Assembly: GCA_019722365.1 (NCBI GenBank)
Contig: JADFUC010001000.1
Span: 1,550,001 to 1,614,000, forward strand
DNA length: 64,000 nt
Reading direction: 5' to 3'
DNA from: Lithospermum erythrorhizon
Lineage: Eukaryota; Streptophyta; Magnoliopsida; Boraginales; Boraginaceae
Each line of letters begins with the position of its first letter. Within the stretch, counting starts at the first letter, position 1. The notes under the pieces are model-generated. The model had not been told where the DNA came from, searched no databases, and saw only the letters and a list, made by a program, of their open reading frames with translations. Both the position numbers and the translations under genes were made by a program. Shown piece after piece: positions 12,283 to 23,463 of this stretch.

Positions 12283-13146
12283 TCAAAAGCTTCTTCGATG
12301 ACCATGTTTTTTTCCAGGCAACATATCTGTCGGACCATTTATAACACTTGTAGGAGAAGTCAACGGTCCACTTTTCTCTTGTTTATTGCTCCTACCAAAT
12401 GTTATCTCACTATATCTTCTTGTGAATTCCTTCTTCATTGGCCTCTTTTCTTTTCTTGATCCACTTGAACTTCCACCTCGTATAGCCGGAATCAAATACC
12501 ACAAAATTGAAGTACACAAAATAGCAAATGATTTTCCATAAATGGCTAAAAATAATAAAACCAACATCACTAAAACAGGCAAATAATAAATAGGCTGCTT
12601 AAACATTTCAAACTTAAAATCAAATTGCATCCAGTTGGTTTTGATATATTCTGGTATCTTCTGGATCCATCTCGATACTCTAGTATATTCTGGATACATC
12701 TCGATTGATCTTTTCATTTTTTGATCATTCTCATGTTGAGCGAAATCTTTTTCAATCTTTGATGATTCTTCATTGTTTTGTGATATTGAAATCTTTTCTT
12801 TGGCAACATCACTTTGCCTTTTTTCCTTCACTTTGACAACAATAGGCCTAATTTCATTATCATTTGATATAACAAATCGAACCAAAGTTATATCTTCAGC
12901 ACCCTTTTGAGTAAAAATCTTTTGCTTCTTCTCATCAAGTTCGGACATAAGTGCATAAAACTTGTCAAGCCCACGATCAGCAAAGCGATTCTTGGTCTCT
13001 TTCTTTTTGAAAGAATAGCTTCTCTTTGATGAGCTTTTTGGTGATGGACATGAAAGAAGATCTATATCATCATCTTCTTTAAAACTTCCACAAATGAACA
13101 TTTGGTTTGAATTTTGAGGATATTGTTTTGAGTTGAGTTTGAGCAA
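12283..13146 (-). CDS. ZCF37-like protein with C-terminal membrane hairpin
   Basis: A single exon encodes 287 aa. The segment at residues 56-107, with ADRGLDKFYALMSELDEKKQ and then GAEDITLVRFV, matches the conserved core of the plant ZCF37-like family, whose function I do not know. Residues 187-222 (YYLPVLVMLVLLFLAIYGKS and ILCTSILWYLIPAI) form one long or two close hydrophobic segments, followed by a basic tail (RKEKRPMKKEFTRRYSE). This suggests a tail-anchored or hairpin membrane protein. The middle (108-150) is charged and low in complexity. Family members often start near 'MF(I/C)CGSFK', so the ATG at 13099-13101 (residue 16) is a possible alternative start. No introns or frameshifts are seen. 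Confidence 0.8.
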   Translation of the reverse strand: MLKLNSKQYPQNSNQMFICGSFKEDDDIDLLSCPSPKSSSKRSYSFKKKETKNRFADRGLDKFYALMSELDEKKQKIFTQKGAEDITLVRFVISNDNEIRPIVVKVKEKRQSDVAKEKISISQNNEESSKIEKDFAQHENDQKMKRSIEMYPEYTRVSRWIQKIPEYIKTNWMQFDFKFEMFKQPIYYLPVLVMLVLLFLAIYGKSFAILCTSILWYLIPAIRGGSSSGSRKEKRPMKKEFTRRYSEITFGRSNKQEKSGPLTSPTSVINGPTDMLPGKKHGHRRSF

Positions 13147-13498
13147 GAGGGGAATGTAATGGAGAAGATTAATATTTAAGGGTGTATGAAAAGATGACTA
13201 AATCAATGGTTGTAATAGTCAATCTTTGTGATGTACTCGTAGTTTATTTGGAATGTTTGAATAATAATGGATTTTTTTTCCATGGAAGCTTCTTCATGGA
13301 TTATAGTATGTTTTCTTGGTGAATTTATTACGTCAAACAAAGATTGATTCTACCTCAGCAGCGAGGTGGCTAGCTATACTCTTAAAATTACTAAAACCAT
13401 ATCTTGTGAAGTATCACATGTTTGACATTTTGCAGGAGTTTATGGACACGAAAGTCACATATATATTACGTACCATAGTTATAATATGTTGTAATAAT

Positions 13499-13640
13499 TA
13501 ATTACTATGGACACCAGAAATATTAGTTGGTGCCCACTATGACAGAGTAATTAGACACCAAATATTGGCATCCACCATGAGTAATTAGACACCATAAATG
13601 TTAGTTGGCGTCCGCAATGAAAATTAGAAATATTAATTGG
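13499..13640. repeat. Degenerate minisatellite near 'aattagacaccaaatatt'
   Basis: Three to four imperfect units of roughly 35-48 bp follow each other, each with 'aattagacacca', '(a/t)aatattagttgg(t/c)' and '(g/c)c(a/g)tccac(c/a)atga'. The units differ by small indels, so the period is irregular. No coding role is seen. Confidence 0.55.
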
Positions 13641-14384
13641 GGATAAATGCAAATTTAATTTGTAACAGAACAAAAAAACAATGTGAGTAAAGCCTACTAT
13701 GAACGCCAAAAATGAATTGGTTTTTATACTTAGATGTTGCATATATACATATATTCGATTTTTGTTATTGTAATTAATAAGGGTTAAAATGAAAAGAAAA
13801 ATGCTAAGTTTATGTGTGTTTTATCAACTCAATTTGATATCATACGCTATGAGTAAAATTAAAGCCACCGATGTCTCTGTCTATCTCTAAATTCTAATAA
13901 TGCATTATTAAAACTTCGATTAATATGGTAAGGTTTTATAATCTTACACGGACAACACGGTAGATCATTAAAACTGTGACCATTCAATCTGTACAATATA
14001 ACTCCAAATAAACCACACTTATTATGGAGATCGATAGCATTATTAATATAATCACCAAGTCAAGTTTTGAGTTCTAGGCGACATATTATTGTGGGCGTTG
14101 CTATTAAACGTCGAATTTTGAGTTTATCCCCTGCCATGTAACAAAAAAATCCAATTAATAAGAAATTTCTGGATAGTGATTGTTTTGGCTGGATTAAGCA
14201 AGTCTTGATCCAAATAATAGGAGTGCATATCATTCAACCCTGGTACGAGTCATTGCTACGGAGCATTTTATAGTGACTTTGGGGGTTGGGTGTCCCGTGT
14301 CCAATGAATGTTTTTTTTTTGAAGATGTATGTGCAGACGACGCCAGTTTTGTCTAAAGAAAAATGATAGTTTTGCATAAAGATT

Positions 14385-15088
14385 AGGCTTATTTTCATTT
14401 TGCCCCCTCAACTATCATTATCTTTACTAATTATTCCTTTATATTATTATTTTTTTAACCATGTTCTCTAAAGTATCTTTTCTTTCAAATTGCCCATTGA
14501 TTCATCTGAAAAGACAAAAATACCTGACCATTAACTTTTCTTCTTATTAAATAAAATCACCACCGCCTTGATCAACACCACCACCAACATTAAAACTTTA
14601 ACATGGTAACTTGATGTAATCTACCGTTGATGTCATACCGTCAAAATTATTTTCTGTACCGATTAAAACTTAAAAAGCCGCTACCTCGCCTCCCCCATTT
14701 TTGTCTGATTTCCGAGCTCCATCCCCTTTTACTAACTTCTAGAGCTTCGGCTTGGGGTGGGGATGGTTTTCGTTTGGGAGGTCGAGATTTTGGATTGGGG
14801 GGGGAGGGATGTGGATTTTGGAGGGGAAGATGATGTAGTAGTGGGGAAAGGAGAGATAGGGTGGTTGTGGAGGAGAATACCAGCATAAGGTGGTGTTAAG
14901 TTTGTGTTGGTGCATTGGGGTTTGGTTTGAAGAAGAAGAAGAGTTCTTGGGGTATTTTTATTTTTGAGGAGGAATCGAGCCCGATTTGAAAGGAAGGATC
15001 ACTTTGGGAAGCGGTTGAAAGATAATATTTTTGAAGTGATTTGAAAAAAGATACTTGTGATAATTGAGGGCAAAATGAAAATAAGCCT
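14385..15088. mobile_element. Non-autonomous DNA transposon, 40-bp inverted ends
   Basis: The left end begins 'aggcttattttcattttg' and continues 'ccccctcaactatcattatcttt'. The right end is its inverted copy, 'aaagatacttgtgataattg' followed by 'agggcaaaatgaaaataagcct'. Similarity extends further inside (gtatctttt-ctttcaaat on the left against its inverse near 15030-15055). The element is flanked by a perfect 7-bp direct repeat 'aaagatt' at 14378-14384 and 15089-15095. The core at about 14735-14830 is strikingly G-rich and unlike the AT-rich surroundings, as if foreign sequence had been captured. No transposase is visible. A 7-bp duplication does not clearly match one superfamily; hAT (8 bp) is the nearest guess. 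Confidence 0.85.
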
Positions 15089-16336
15089 AAAGATTATGGC
15101 AAATTTGTTCCAAAAGATCTTCTTCTTGTATTTCTTCGTTCGAGTTTAACTGTTTCATTAGTTGGGAGATCTTAGTGTAACGGTTGTATCATTTTCGGCG
15201 ATAAATCTAAACAATGGACCTATCTATATATGATTACATCATAACTTGATCAAACTATTTGAGACCAAATCGATAATTAGCTCTAACTTTATGCTTAAAG
15301 ACTAGAGTTATGTTTACTTGCCTCAAAATGTTAGAATATATTGGGTAGTAAAGATGAAGAGCATTTTTTTTTCAAATTTAAAGAATTTTTATATCAAAAT
15401 TTCTTCATTTTCATTTTATATAAATAGGAAAATGAAGGTCTTTTTTTTTATATATCATAAAACCATTACTTTGCAAAGAGTCGAGTTTGTGAGACCCAAA
15501 AGATATCTGATTGGATCAAATGTTTGTGTGTATGTATGCAAAAATGAATCACTAATTTATTATTATCCCAAATAATCTAGATCAACGTGAATACGTGATA
15601 GCTATGAAGAACAGAGAGGGAATAGATCGTGCATGACTTTGAACCCTTGGGCAAGTTAAGCTATGGTTTCTAGAAGCAATATCATGTAGCAATTGCACAT
15701 TTAATTTGCACCGTGGGTCTTGGGGGCTGCTGCTTAGCTTGTTTAAATCAACATCATGATTCATGATCAAGAAATTAAAAACTGAAGCATAAAACTCGTC
15801 TACTAGTAGTCTTTTGAAAAACTTACACATTCAATTATTATACCTCTATAGTTTATAAGGTCTTGAATTCACTCTTCTAACAAATTGATTTTAATTTTGA
15901 ATTTTCTATGATTTGTCTATTTCAATTTTAAACTTAAATATTTTTGTAAATATTGTGTGTAATATAATATTTTGTAAAAAATACATCAAAGTATAATATT
16001 TATAACCTATTTTATTATTATAATAATGGAAATTTGAATTCTAATCAAAGTTGGACATACCAATTATTAGGATGAGAAAGTAAGAATCCAAAAGGTGAAA
16101 AGGATGAGAAGAAAGAAACAAAGTAGTATATGTATATCGGTTTTTTTAATATGTGTTTTAAGTGCATACATGTTAAGGTGATAATTAATTAAAATATTTG
16201 ATACAAGATTTGTATTTGAATTTTGATATGAAAATATTTGTTAAATATATATTCTTATTATTTTCCATTTTACTTTTTAACATGTACCTTATGATACATA
16301 TTAGAAAAACCATACATATATATACTACTATTATAC

Positions 16337-16488
16337 TATTCCCTCCATCCCAAATTTTTTGGGAGGTTTGACATTATATATTTCATTTGCCCTTCAAATT
16401 ACCCTCTCACATTTGATCAAAAGTGAAACTTATTTTTGGATTTTCTTAAATGAAATTTTTTTTCCAACAAAATGGAATGGAAGGAGTA
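16337..16488. mobile_element. Stowaway-like MITE
   Basis: The ends read 'ttccctccatcccaaa' on the left and '(aaaatgga)atggaaggag' on the right, which are imperfect inverted copies resembling the CTCCCTCCGTCCC end of Stowaway elements. The element is flanked by the dinucleotide TA at 16337-16338 and 16487-16488. It is about 148 bp long, has no coding capacity and is typical of Tc1/mariner-derived miniature elements. Confidence 0.75.
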
Positions 16489-16764
16489 ATAGATAAACAA
16501 CCTCAGCTATATGTTTGAATATATTATCCATCTGACCAAGTAGTAGATATTGTAAGTTTGCAATTCATTTCGGATTAATTCATAACCAACTTCTTTGTTA
16601 TTACATAGTAAGAATAGTACAATCCAACTCTCATATATGCAACACTCAAATCGATCCTTGAATAGGGAATTGAACATATTCAAGGTCTAGTACAAATCAA
16701 TCAAACAAACAAAAGATAGCAGAGAGGCCAAGATTGAGAATGAAAAAAGCAAAAATATAATAAA

Positions 16765-16838
16765 GGGGCATTCCGGAGGAATCGAACTCCGGACCTCTCG
16801 CACCCAAAGCGAGAATCATACCACTAGACCAAATGCCC
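16765..16838 (-). tRNA. tRNA-Pro (anticodon UGG)
   Basis: On the minus strand the gene reads GGGCATT at the 5' acceptor side and AATGCCC plus discriminator C at the 3' side, which pair completely. The anticodon stem is CTCGC/GCGAG with loop TTTGGGT, giving anticodon TGG (proline). A-box and B-box promoter elements (GGTCTAGTGGTATG and GGAGTTCGATTCC) are present. Runs of A on the plus strand at 16743-16748 and 16752-16756 give T-runs downstream on the gene strand, suitable for polymerase III termination. The gene is 74 nt where I expect 72 for plant tRNA-Pro: the T arm reads CCGGAG-TTCGATTC-CTCCGG, a 6-bp stem with an 8-nt loop. It may still be functional. Confidence 0.9.
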
Positions 16839-18792
16839 GGTTGAGAAGGCACCTGATTTATAATCTAAGACACATCTTAGTTTGATACGAACGAATTTAA
16901 TCAATCTATAACTTTATAGGTGAGTAAATTGTATTAGACCATCTCCAACAGGAGATAATTGATCTACGACTATTATTTAATGTAACATGAATTTTTCGCT
17001 TTTTCGTATAATCAATCTCTACTTGATATTTTTTTACATTTTACAATAGAAGGAGATATTCAATTATTGACTTTTCTGCTTCCATCCAAACCATATATAC
17101 TCCACTATATATATTTATTCTCTCTTCATCATTTTATATATAAAACTAAGAAAAATCAAAAATCAAAAAACAAATTTTGTTTCAAAATCAAACCTAATAT
17201 CTATTTATAAATCTTGAAAAGTAATAATGTAAGTGAAAAAAAAATTAATTAGGTCAAATTAATGCAAACAAGTCAACTTCGATAATAATATGATATAAAA
17301 TCGAGAAAAAATGTTGGTGTTCAAATCAAACAAAATTAATCTTTTTTTATAGATATTTAAAAATAGAAAAAATTGGTTGAAAAAGAAAAATTAAATTCGA
17401 TGAAATAATATGTCAAAAATGACAAATACAAATGTGGAATAAAATGGAATTGAATCTTCTTTTAAATAACTCATATTGGAAGTAAATATCTAACATTGTT
17501 TGATTGGTCCATGTGTTGATTTATGTCATAATAATTAGAAGTGATAATAATTTTTCAAAAACTAACAACTTACACCCTCAATTCTCTCCTACTACATTTA
17601 AATACTCCCTATTGTAAGTGGTGTTATACCTTTGAAAAATCATAAATGTCGATGCTTGATGGCAGAGACAATCGTCCTCCACAATTTTTTTAAAAATTTA
17701 ATTTTATTATTTTTCCAAAAGCCTATAATTGTGCTTTTAAGTATGTTATTCCTCGCTTAAATTTTTTATATTTTTAACATAAATATGATAATAATTGATC
17801 CATCCATTATATAAAATTGTGGTTCGGTGGCAAATCACCCGTAAGTGAAAACTTATAAAAATTAGCTCAAGATATCTTTCTCTAAGTTGGAACAGAAATG
17901 AATGTATCTGTTTCTGCTCATTTCCATCCTCTCCAGGATATAGTTGGACAAAACAGGATGTCTTCTGGTTAATTTCCTTTTTATATCAAAAAGTGGAAGT
18001 ACCTCTTAGTAGACCTACATTATCGTTGCTACCATTTTATTAAGCTAATGATATTTACACTCCTATATATATGAAAAATATAAAATGAGTTGAATGTCAT
18101 AATTGGAATTAATACAAAACAATGGTTTCTTAGATGTAAAATGCTGTAAAGTGTCCTCTTGAACATCATTGTCTGATTATATAACAGGTACATAAGATGG
18201 AGAAATAGGTTCACAGTTCGTTAATGAAATCTGATTCATTAATATTCATTTAATATTAATGAGTATAAAATTTCAATGTAAAATGGTATCATTCTTAAAA
18301 TATATCGTTAAGATGGTATAGGTAGAAGAATTGAAAAAAGTGTCTCAAAATGATTTTATTAAGCTTAATTAAAATATTAATGCCAAATTCGTTAAACCAG
18401 TTGAGGTACGGATCTTAAAGTTAAAATATCTTTATATAATTGGCGTTAATGATTTTTTATTGAGAAAATGAGTACGTAATGCAAGCGTGCAAAGAAAAAG
18501 AAAATATAAAAAAATGATATAATTTATATTTTTATTATTGATTAGTAATTAATGAATAAAAGCAATGAGCAAGTAACTTTCCGATGAGGTAAAACACAAT
18601 TGATAATGCTCACAATTTTCTAATTGATAATGCCTGTTGAATAACAAGTAGCAGACCATAGAGTAAAAGCACAATTTAAGTCATATGCAAAAGTTACACT
18701 AACTCACTACATAAGATAAAGAACTAGTGCAAAAGACATATAAGGAGTTTAAATTATGACCTTCAAAGTGATACTAATATACAATGAATACT
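16839..18792. other. Intergenic stretch, one dispersed element
   Basis: No gene is seen between the tRNA and the DUF688-type gene. The left part (about 16937-17500) is a dispersed AT-rich element with an inverted relative at about 39565-40098. The remainder to 18792 is AT-rich and featureless to my reading, apart from the presumed 3' untranslated region of the gene at 18793. Confidence 0.5.
16937..17500. mobile_element. Dispersed AT-rich MITE, copy A
   Basis: The segment from 'ccatctccaacaggagataa' at the left to about 17500 is repeated in inverted orientation at about 39565-40098. Shared blocks include 'cctaatatctatttataaat', 'aattaggtcaaattaatgca', 'aaaatgatgaag' (as inverse) and 'atatatactccactatatat'. 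Identity is clearly above chance over more than 500 bp. Both copies are non-coding. The class is uncertain; the terminal 'ctccaac-ggaga' theme is common in non-autonomous plant DNA elements. Confidence 0.75.
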
Positions 18793-19281
18793 CTATTCTT
18801 GCTTTTTGAATGATCTCTCTAACTGTAATATTGGCACTTGGGGCACCTTTATTATACTACCATGTACCACATTACATGAATGCTTACATGAAAATAAGGA
18901 CTTCTTCCTCTCTTTCATTCCAAATCCAGTTGTCTTCCGTACTAACCTATCCCCTCCTGCACTGCTTTTAGAGCACTGTTTGATAGCAATCATAAAGGGG
19001 TCATCATTTTTCTTGATATATCTCTTAGAAGAGCTTCGTTGCCGCGGTTGTTGAAATGCACAAGGTGGAAGAGGGATTTGTAGATAAAGAAAAGAACCAG
19101 CTCTGTTAACATTTTCTGCATGAAGGCTTGGAGGAGGTGGTAGCTTTGATGCAACTTCAAGTTGGCCTAAACTATGATCATCATGGTCACAACTTCTTGT
19201 TTTGGTTGATGAAATCTTCGATTCCCCTGGCTTATTTTCCCATGAAAACGGCACTTTGCTTTGTGAGTGAACTTTATTCAT
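18793..19281 (-). CDS. Short DUF688-type plant protein
   Basis: A single exon encodes 162 aa. Residues 10-19, VPFSWENKPG, are the signature I associate with the plant-specific DUF688 family (the P-F-x-W-E-x-x-P-G motif), whose function is unknown. A proline-rich segment (KLPPPPSLHAE) is followed by LQIPLPPCAF and a basic serine-rich block, RQRSSSKRYIKKNDDPFMIA. The C-terminus is basic (LERSFKKQE). There is no signal peptide or membrane segment, so a cytosolic or nuclear location is likely. Many family members are longer, so this may be a short paralogue. The start codon just ahead of the motif is the natural choice. TATA-like sequence lies near 19340-19350 on the gene's upstream side. Confidence 0.72.
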   Translation of the reverse strand: MNKVHSQSKVPFSWENKPGESKISSTKTRSCDHDDHSLGQLEVASKLPPPPSLHAENVNRAGSFLYLQIPLPPCAFQQPRQRSSSKRYIKKNDDPFMIAIKQCSKSSAGGDRLVRKTTGFGMKERKKSLFSCKHSCNVVHGSIIKVPQVPILQLERSFKKQE

Positions 19282-22200
19282 ATTACAAAATGGAAAAAAA
19301 GGGGTTCAAGAATTGATTGTGAATATGTGATTGTTATGATATTTATAGAGGTTTCAAGTTTTATTTAGGTGGATTAAAGAAGTCTTTGTCATGTTGTTCT
19401 TGCTCTTTAACCGCAAGGCTACTTAGCTAAGAAACTAAGAAAGTAATAAAACGTGAGGCCTAGCAAGATTGGGACCATAAATTTATAACAAAGGACTTAG
19501 GACAGTTAAAGATGATAATGAAAGGGCGATGGACAAAGCTATTTCTAGGTCAATGTTTGGTATCCACAGTAAGTCAGTAACATTAACTACCATTACATAA
19601 ATTTCACGTAAAATTTACCATTTCATAAAAGCTCATAACGTGAAGTAAAAAACCGAATAAAAACACACTACTGAGCTAAATAAGCCTATTTTGTTTGTTT
19701 CTTGTACATACTTTTTTATTTAGATTTTATGTTTTCATCAATGCCATCTAACATTCATTATTTTTTATGTACATTTTGCTTTAACTTTTGATCGTCATAT
19801 AATTAAAAATTAACTGACGTTAAAAAATTAACAGAAAAATAATAAGTATTTCTCAAAATGAAATGAAATACTTCATAATATTTTAAGTGACACGGTTATA
19901 TATACTCCGCATCTTTCATTAAATTTGAGATGGGTGCACAAAAAATTTAATATCATATACATCATGTTCATTGAAATTACATGGATTATATATAGTTTTA
20001 ACACTTAATTTTGAACCCAATACGATAGTCTCAAAACTTTACCCAAAATCGAAATCGAACCAGAACATAATCGAAACCGATACTATTGAAACCGATTAGG
20101 TTCAGTCTTTGAGAAAATGGACGAAATAGATTCGGTTCCAATTTTTGTTCAAAATTGAAACGAATCGATCCGTCTCTATTAGGATGAGCTGGGTCGAACC
20201 GGGGGACTAAAATAAATGGGCTAAACTACAAATATACTATAAGTGGGCTTAGGGTATTAGTTTGTCTATATAAGCTACACTCCGCACATTGTATTGCAGC
20301 ATCATAATCTTCTAATATTGTATTCATTTTATTTAGATTCATAATTTCTTAATTTATTGTGAATTATAATATGTTTTTATTTAACATATATGTAGTAAGG
20401 TGGGTTTGCGATGATTATAAAAAATTCCTCGTACTGAATGCCATAGCCATGGCATGATAGACTCATCTATACACCCATAGAATATGAGCTCCCACCTTCT
20501 TCTATAAATTTATTACATTTTTACTAAATTTTCTAATTATATGTTTAACAATTTTAAATATTCTTGTATATTTTTATTTAAAAAAAGGAGTTGGCTGAAT
20601 AATGTTACATGGCAGGATTAATTATTGTGTGCTTTGTAATTAGCTTCTCCTAAAATTGAGTATTTGGTGGTGTTTAAAGCCCTGATCTGACGATAAATCA
20701 TACTTCTAGAGGTTGGGGTTACGCACACCTCCATATTCCTAATTTATACAGTAAGACGAAAGAAGAAAGTCATAATCTTGTTGATTATTCATTTTATTTA
20801 CATTTACTAGGAGTAATTTCTTTTAGCCTAGCTAAGCCTAAGGGTTAAAAACAAAATAAAATTTATCTGAAAATTTACCATGAATTGGACTGAGACCTAA
20901 GTAACTTTAGTTATCATCGAGGTCTTACTTTTAACCAGTTCAATATCATATGCTCATCACATTCAACCGTATAATAAACAATAATACTCCGTATTAATGA
21001 ATCACGAAAGCAAAGGTTCTGTATATATATAGGCAAAAGGTAAAAGCGTTCATCAATTTATTTCGTGGTTTGCATTTTATTCATTCTCCGAAGTGCTTGG
21101 GATATCAGAGGTTGTTGGAATTAACACATTCATGTATTATTATAGCTTCACCGGAATCAGATGACAATGCGGTCTATAAATCATCGTTACTCTGATCGTC
21201 ACCATTATTGCTCCTTCGACTACAAATCATATCGTCGTCAACCCATCGCTAGAGAGAATCCAATAATCAAAGCAGCTTAAATCGTTAGAATTTGAAAATT
21301 TTGAAATTAATTTCAAATTGTTGAAAAGTTTACATTAATTTCCAAATTTTAGAATTTGAAGTTGATTTAAAAAATGTTGAAATTTTGAAATTTATTTAAA
21401 AGGTTCTGAAATTGAAGTTATCATGAATTTAAGGTCAAAATTAATTTATCAAAAGTGTTGAAATTGAAATTAATTTATAATTGTTGAAAAACGGAGTATT
21501 TTAATTTATCAGATACTTAAGCTGAAATGAAGTGAAAATTAAGTTGATATGAGAAGCTTTGAGAATGAAGAATGAAGATTTGACGATGAGGTTGATTTGT
21601 GTGATGATTTCTGCAAATGAAAAATTAATTTATTTTGAAGATGAGTTTAAGTGTTGAAGTGAATTGAAGAGTTTGTGTAGTAAGTGTTACGGAGTATTGA
21701 TTTATAGGGATGGGTTTTAATTTTGAACAATTTATAAGTAGATCTCCATTTAGGATTAAAAATTATATTTCAGCTCCTGAAAAATTAAGATAACAATTAA
21801 TATAGCGGTCAAATTAACGGAATGACTTAATTGACAAGATTAATATATTTTTTATGAATGAAATAGTAAATAGTAACACATAATAGGTGGAATATAAACT
21901 ACAAAATAAGTTGATGGGCGCTTATATATTTGTGCCTCCGAGTCATTGAAGGATGTGACCGATTCAAGTACGGTTCATAATTATGGAGTAATGAACTAAT
22001 GATGTTATATGATTGACTAGATAATCTAACAGTTTTAAGTACAATTGATTTTATTACGAATGGATCTTAACATAAAATTTTGAATGTATATGGTTGAAGA
22101 GATGGTCGATCTAATAACTGATATCTAAATGACATTTGGTGATGGCAAACACCTTGGTTTAAAATAAGATGCAAATATCTAGGAATAGTTTAATAGCATG

Positions 22201-23463
22201 TTTTAACATATATTATTATGTGTTATCAGGACTGATATTTGTGCTTTCATATAGCTGATGTACTCCATTTTAATTTGAGTTCCTTTTTTCGCATAATAAT
22301 TCTAGCAATTTTCCTCAAAAGTAAACTTCACGAGTAATTGCTTGCTTAATGAATAATGACACATAACTTTTAAATTGTTGTGTGAAAAATAATTTTATAA
22401 TGATTTTTTTAATATATTATGTTATTGTTATAAAACTTGGAAATAACCGTCCAGAGGCAGATTAAAGGATAAGCGGCGTCAATAAAGGAATTGATTGGCC
22501 CGAGATTGCTTTTCAATCGATATGGTTGATGTAATTAAAAATTAAAATCGGTTTCACAAAAAATCGAAAAAGCGACGAACTAAAAACATCAGGACTGCTT
22601 CTTCTATTGCTATTGGAAAGTGAAACAAACACAACATTTTGTAGGACTCCTGTAAGAGACAATACCGTTGGAGGATGGAGGAGGGGTGATTAAGCGTCTT
22701 GGCCATGAAGGTGGTGGTGTTGGAGAATAAATGTGATAAACCTGAAAATTATGTAATGTTTTAATCATGACCAAATCCTCTCGCATGTTAAGTTATTTCA
22801 AAATATACCCTAAAAATCTAATAAATATGTAATTTTTTTATCCTCGTATTAAATGAATTTTTATATATTTTAATATAAAAAATGCTTTTTACGGGACAAT
22901 CGAAACATACTAAAATGTATAGGATAGTTAGAAATGATATAATGTATAAGGGCATCAAATACAAGAGTGAGGCTTCAAGAATGCGATGATAAAAAGTGGG
23001 ATAGTTAAAGCAGCCAGATGAGTTAGCGCTTAAAGGAATTATTTTATCGACAAAGGTTAGTGCTATATTTTTTGTATAATAAATTCTAATTATAACTTTA
23101 AAATTTCAAAATGATAAATTCTTTTTTGAAGCAGGGAACCACAGGACACTTCTTAAGCCAGTCTTGAGGCCCGATATTTCTCGATCTTTTTTTAAACGGT
23201 GCTTTTAGGCGAGTTATGTGTGGCATCTTGATGAAAGCGTTCGCGCTAGATAAGTCGTAATGTTACATCTTCCGATCGAAAGTGTTGGTAAGAAAAAATC
23301 AACCTTGTGCGGTCGCAAGGCTCCACCACCTTGGTGACCTTAGGATTGATTTCGGTGTGTAATGCTACTAGGTGTATGGTTGATAACAATTGTCCAGAAA
23401 ACAATTGGGCAAAGTAACAGTAGCTAACTAACAAATCATCATCCAAAAAAACAAGAAAAGAAG
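19282..23463. other. Intergenic stretch with retroelement-like relics
   Basis: No gene is supported over about 4.2 kb. The segment 20040-20190 holds 'aaccgaa'-type motifs. At 20215-20340 an LTR-promoter-like arrangement appears (ctatataagc TATA box followed by 'attgtattgcag'). The part at 21290-21700 is a low-complexity 'gaaattgaaattaattt' region. Nothing resembling a protein is present. The 5' untranslated region of the DUF3054 gene should end at 23463. Confidence 0.5.

Larger units (their letters stand above)
13147..16764. other. Intergenic stretch with transposon copies
   Basis: No gene is supported here. The stretch contains a degenerate short minisatellite at 13499-13640, a 704-bp inverted-repeat element at 14385-15088 and a Stowaway-like element at 16337-16488. 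The rest is AT-rich. The open frames at 14627-14886 on both strands lie inside the inverted-repeat element's G-rich core and are not supported as genes. Confidence 0.55.

Noticed and set aside
14627..14886. Two overlapping frames, proline-rich on one strand and glycine-rich on the other
   Set aside because: They lie in the G-rich core of the 704-bp inverted-repeat element and mirror each other; low complexity explains them.
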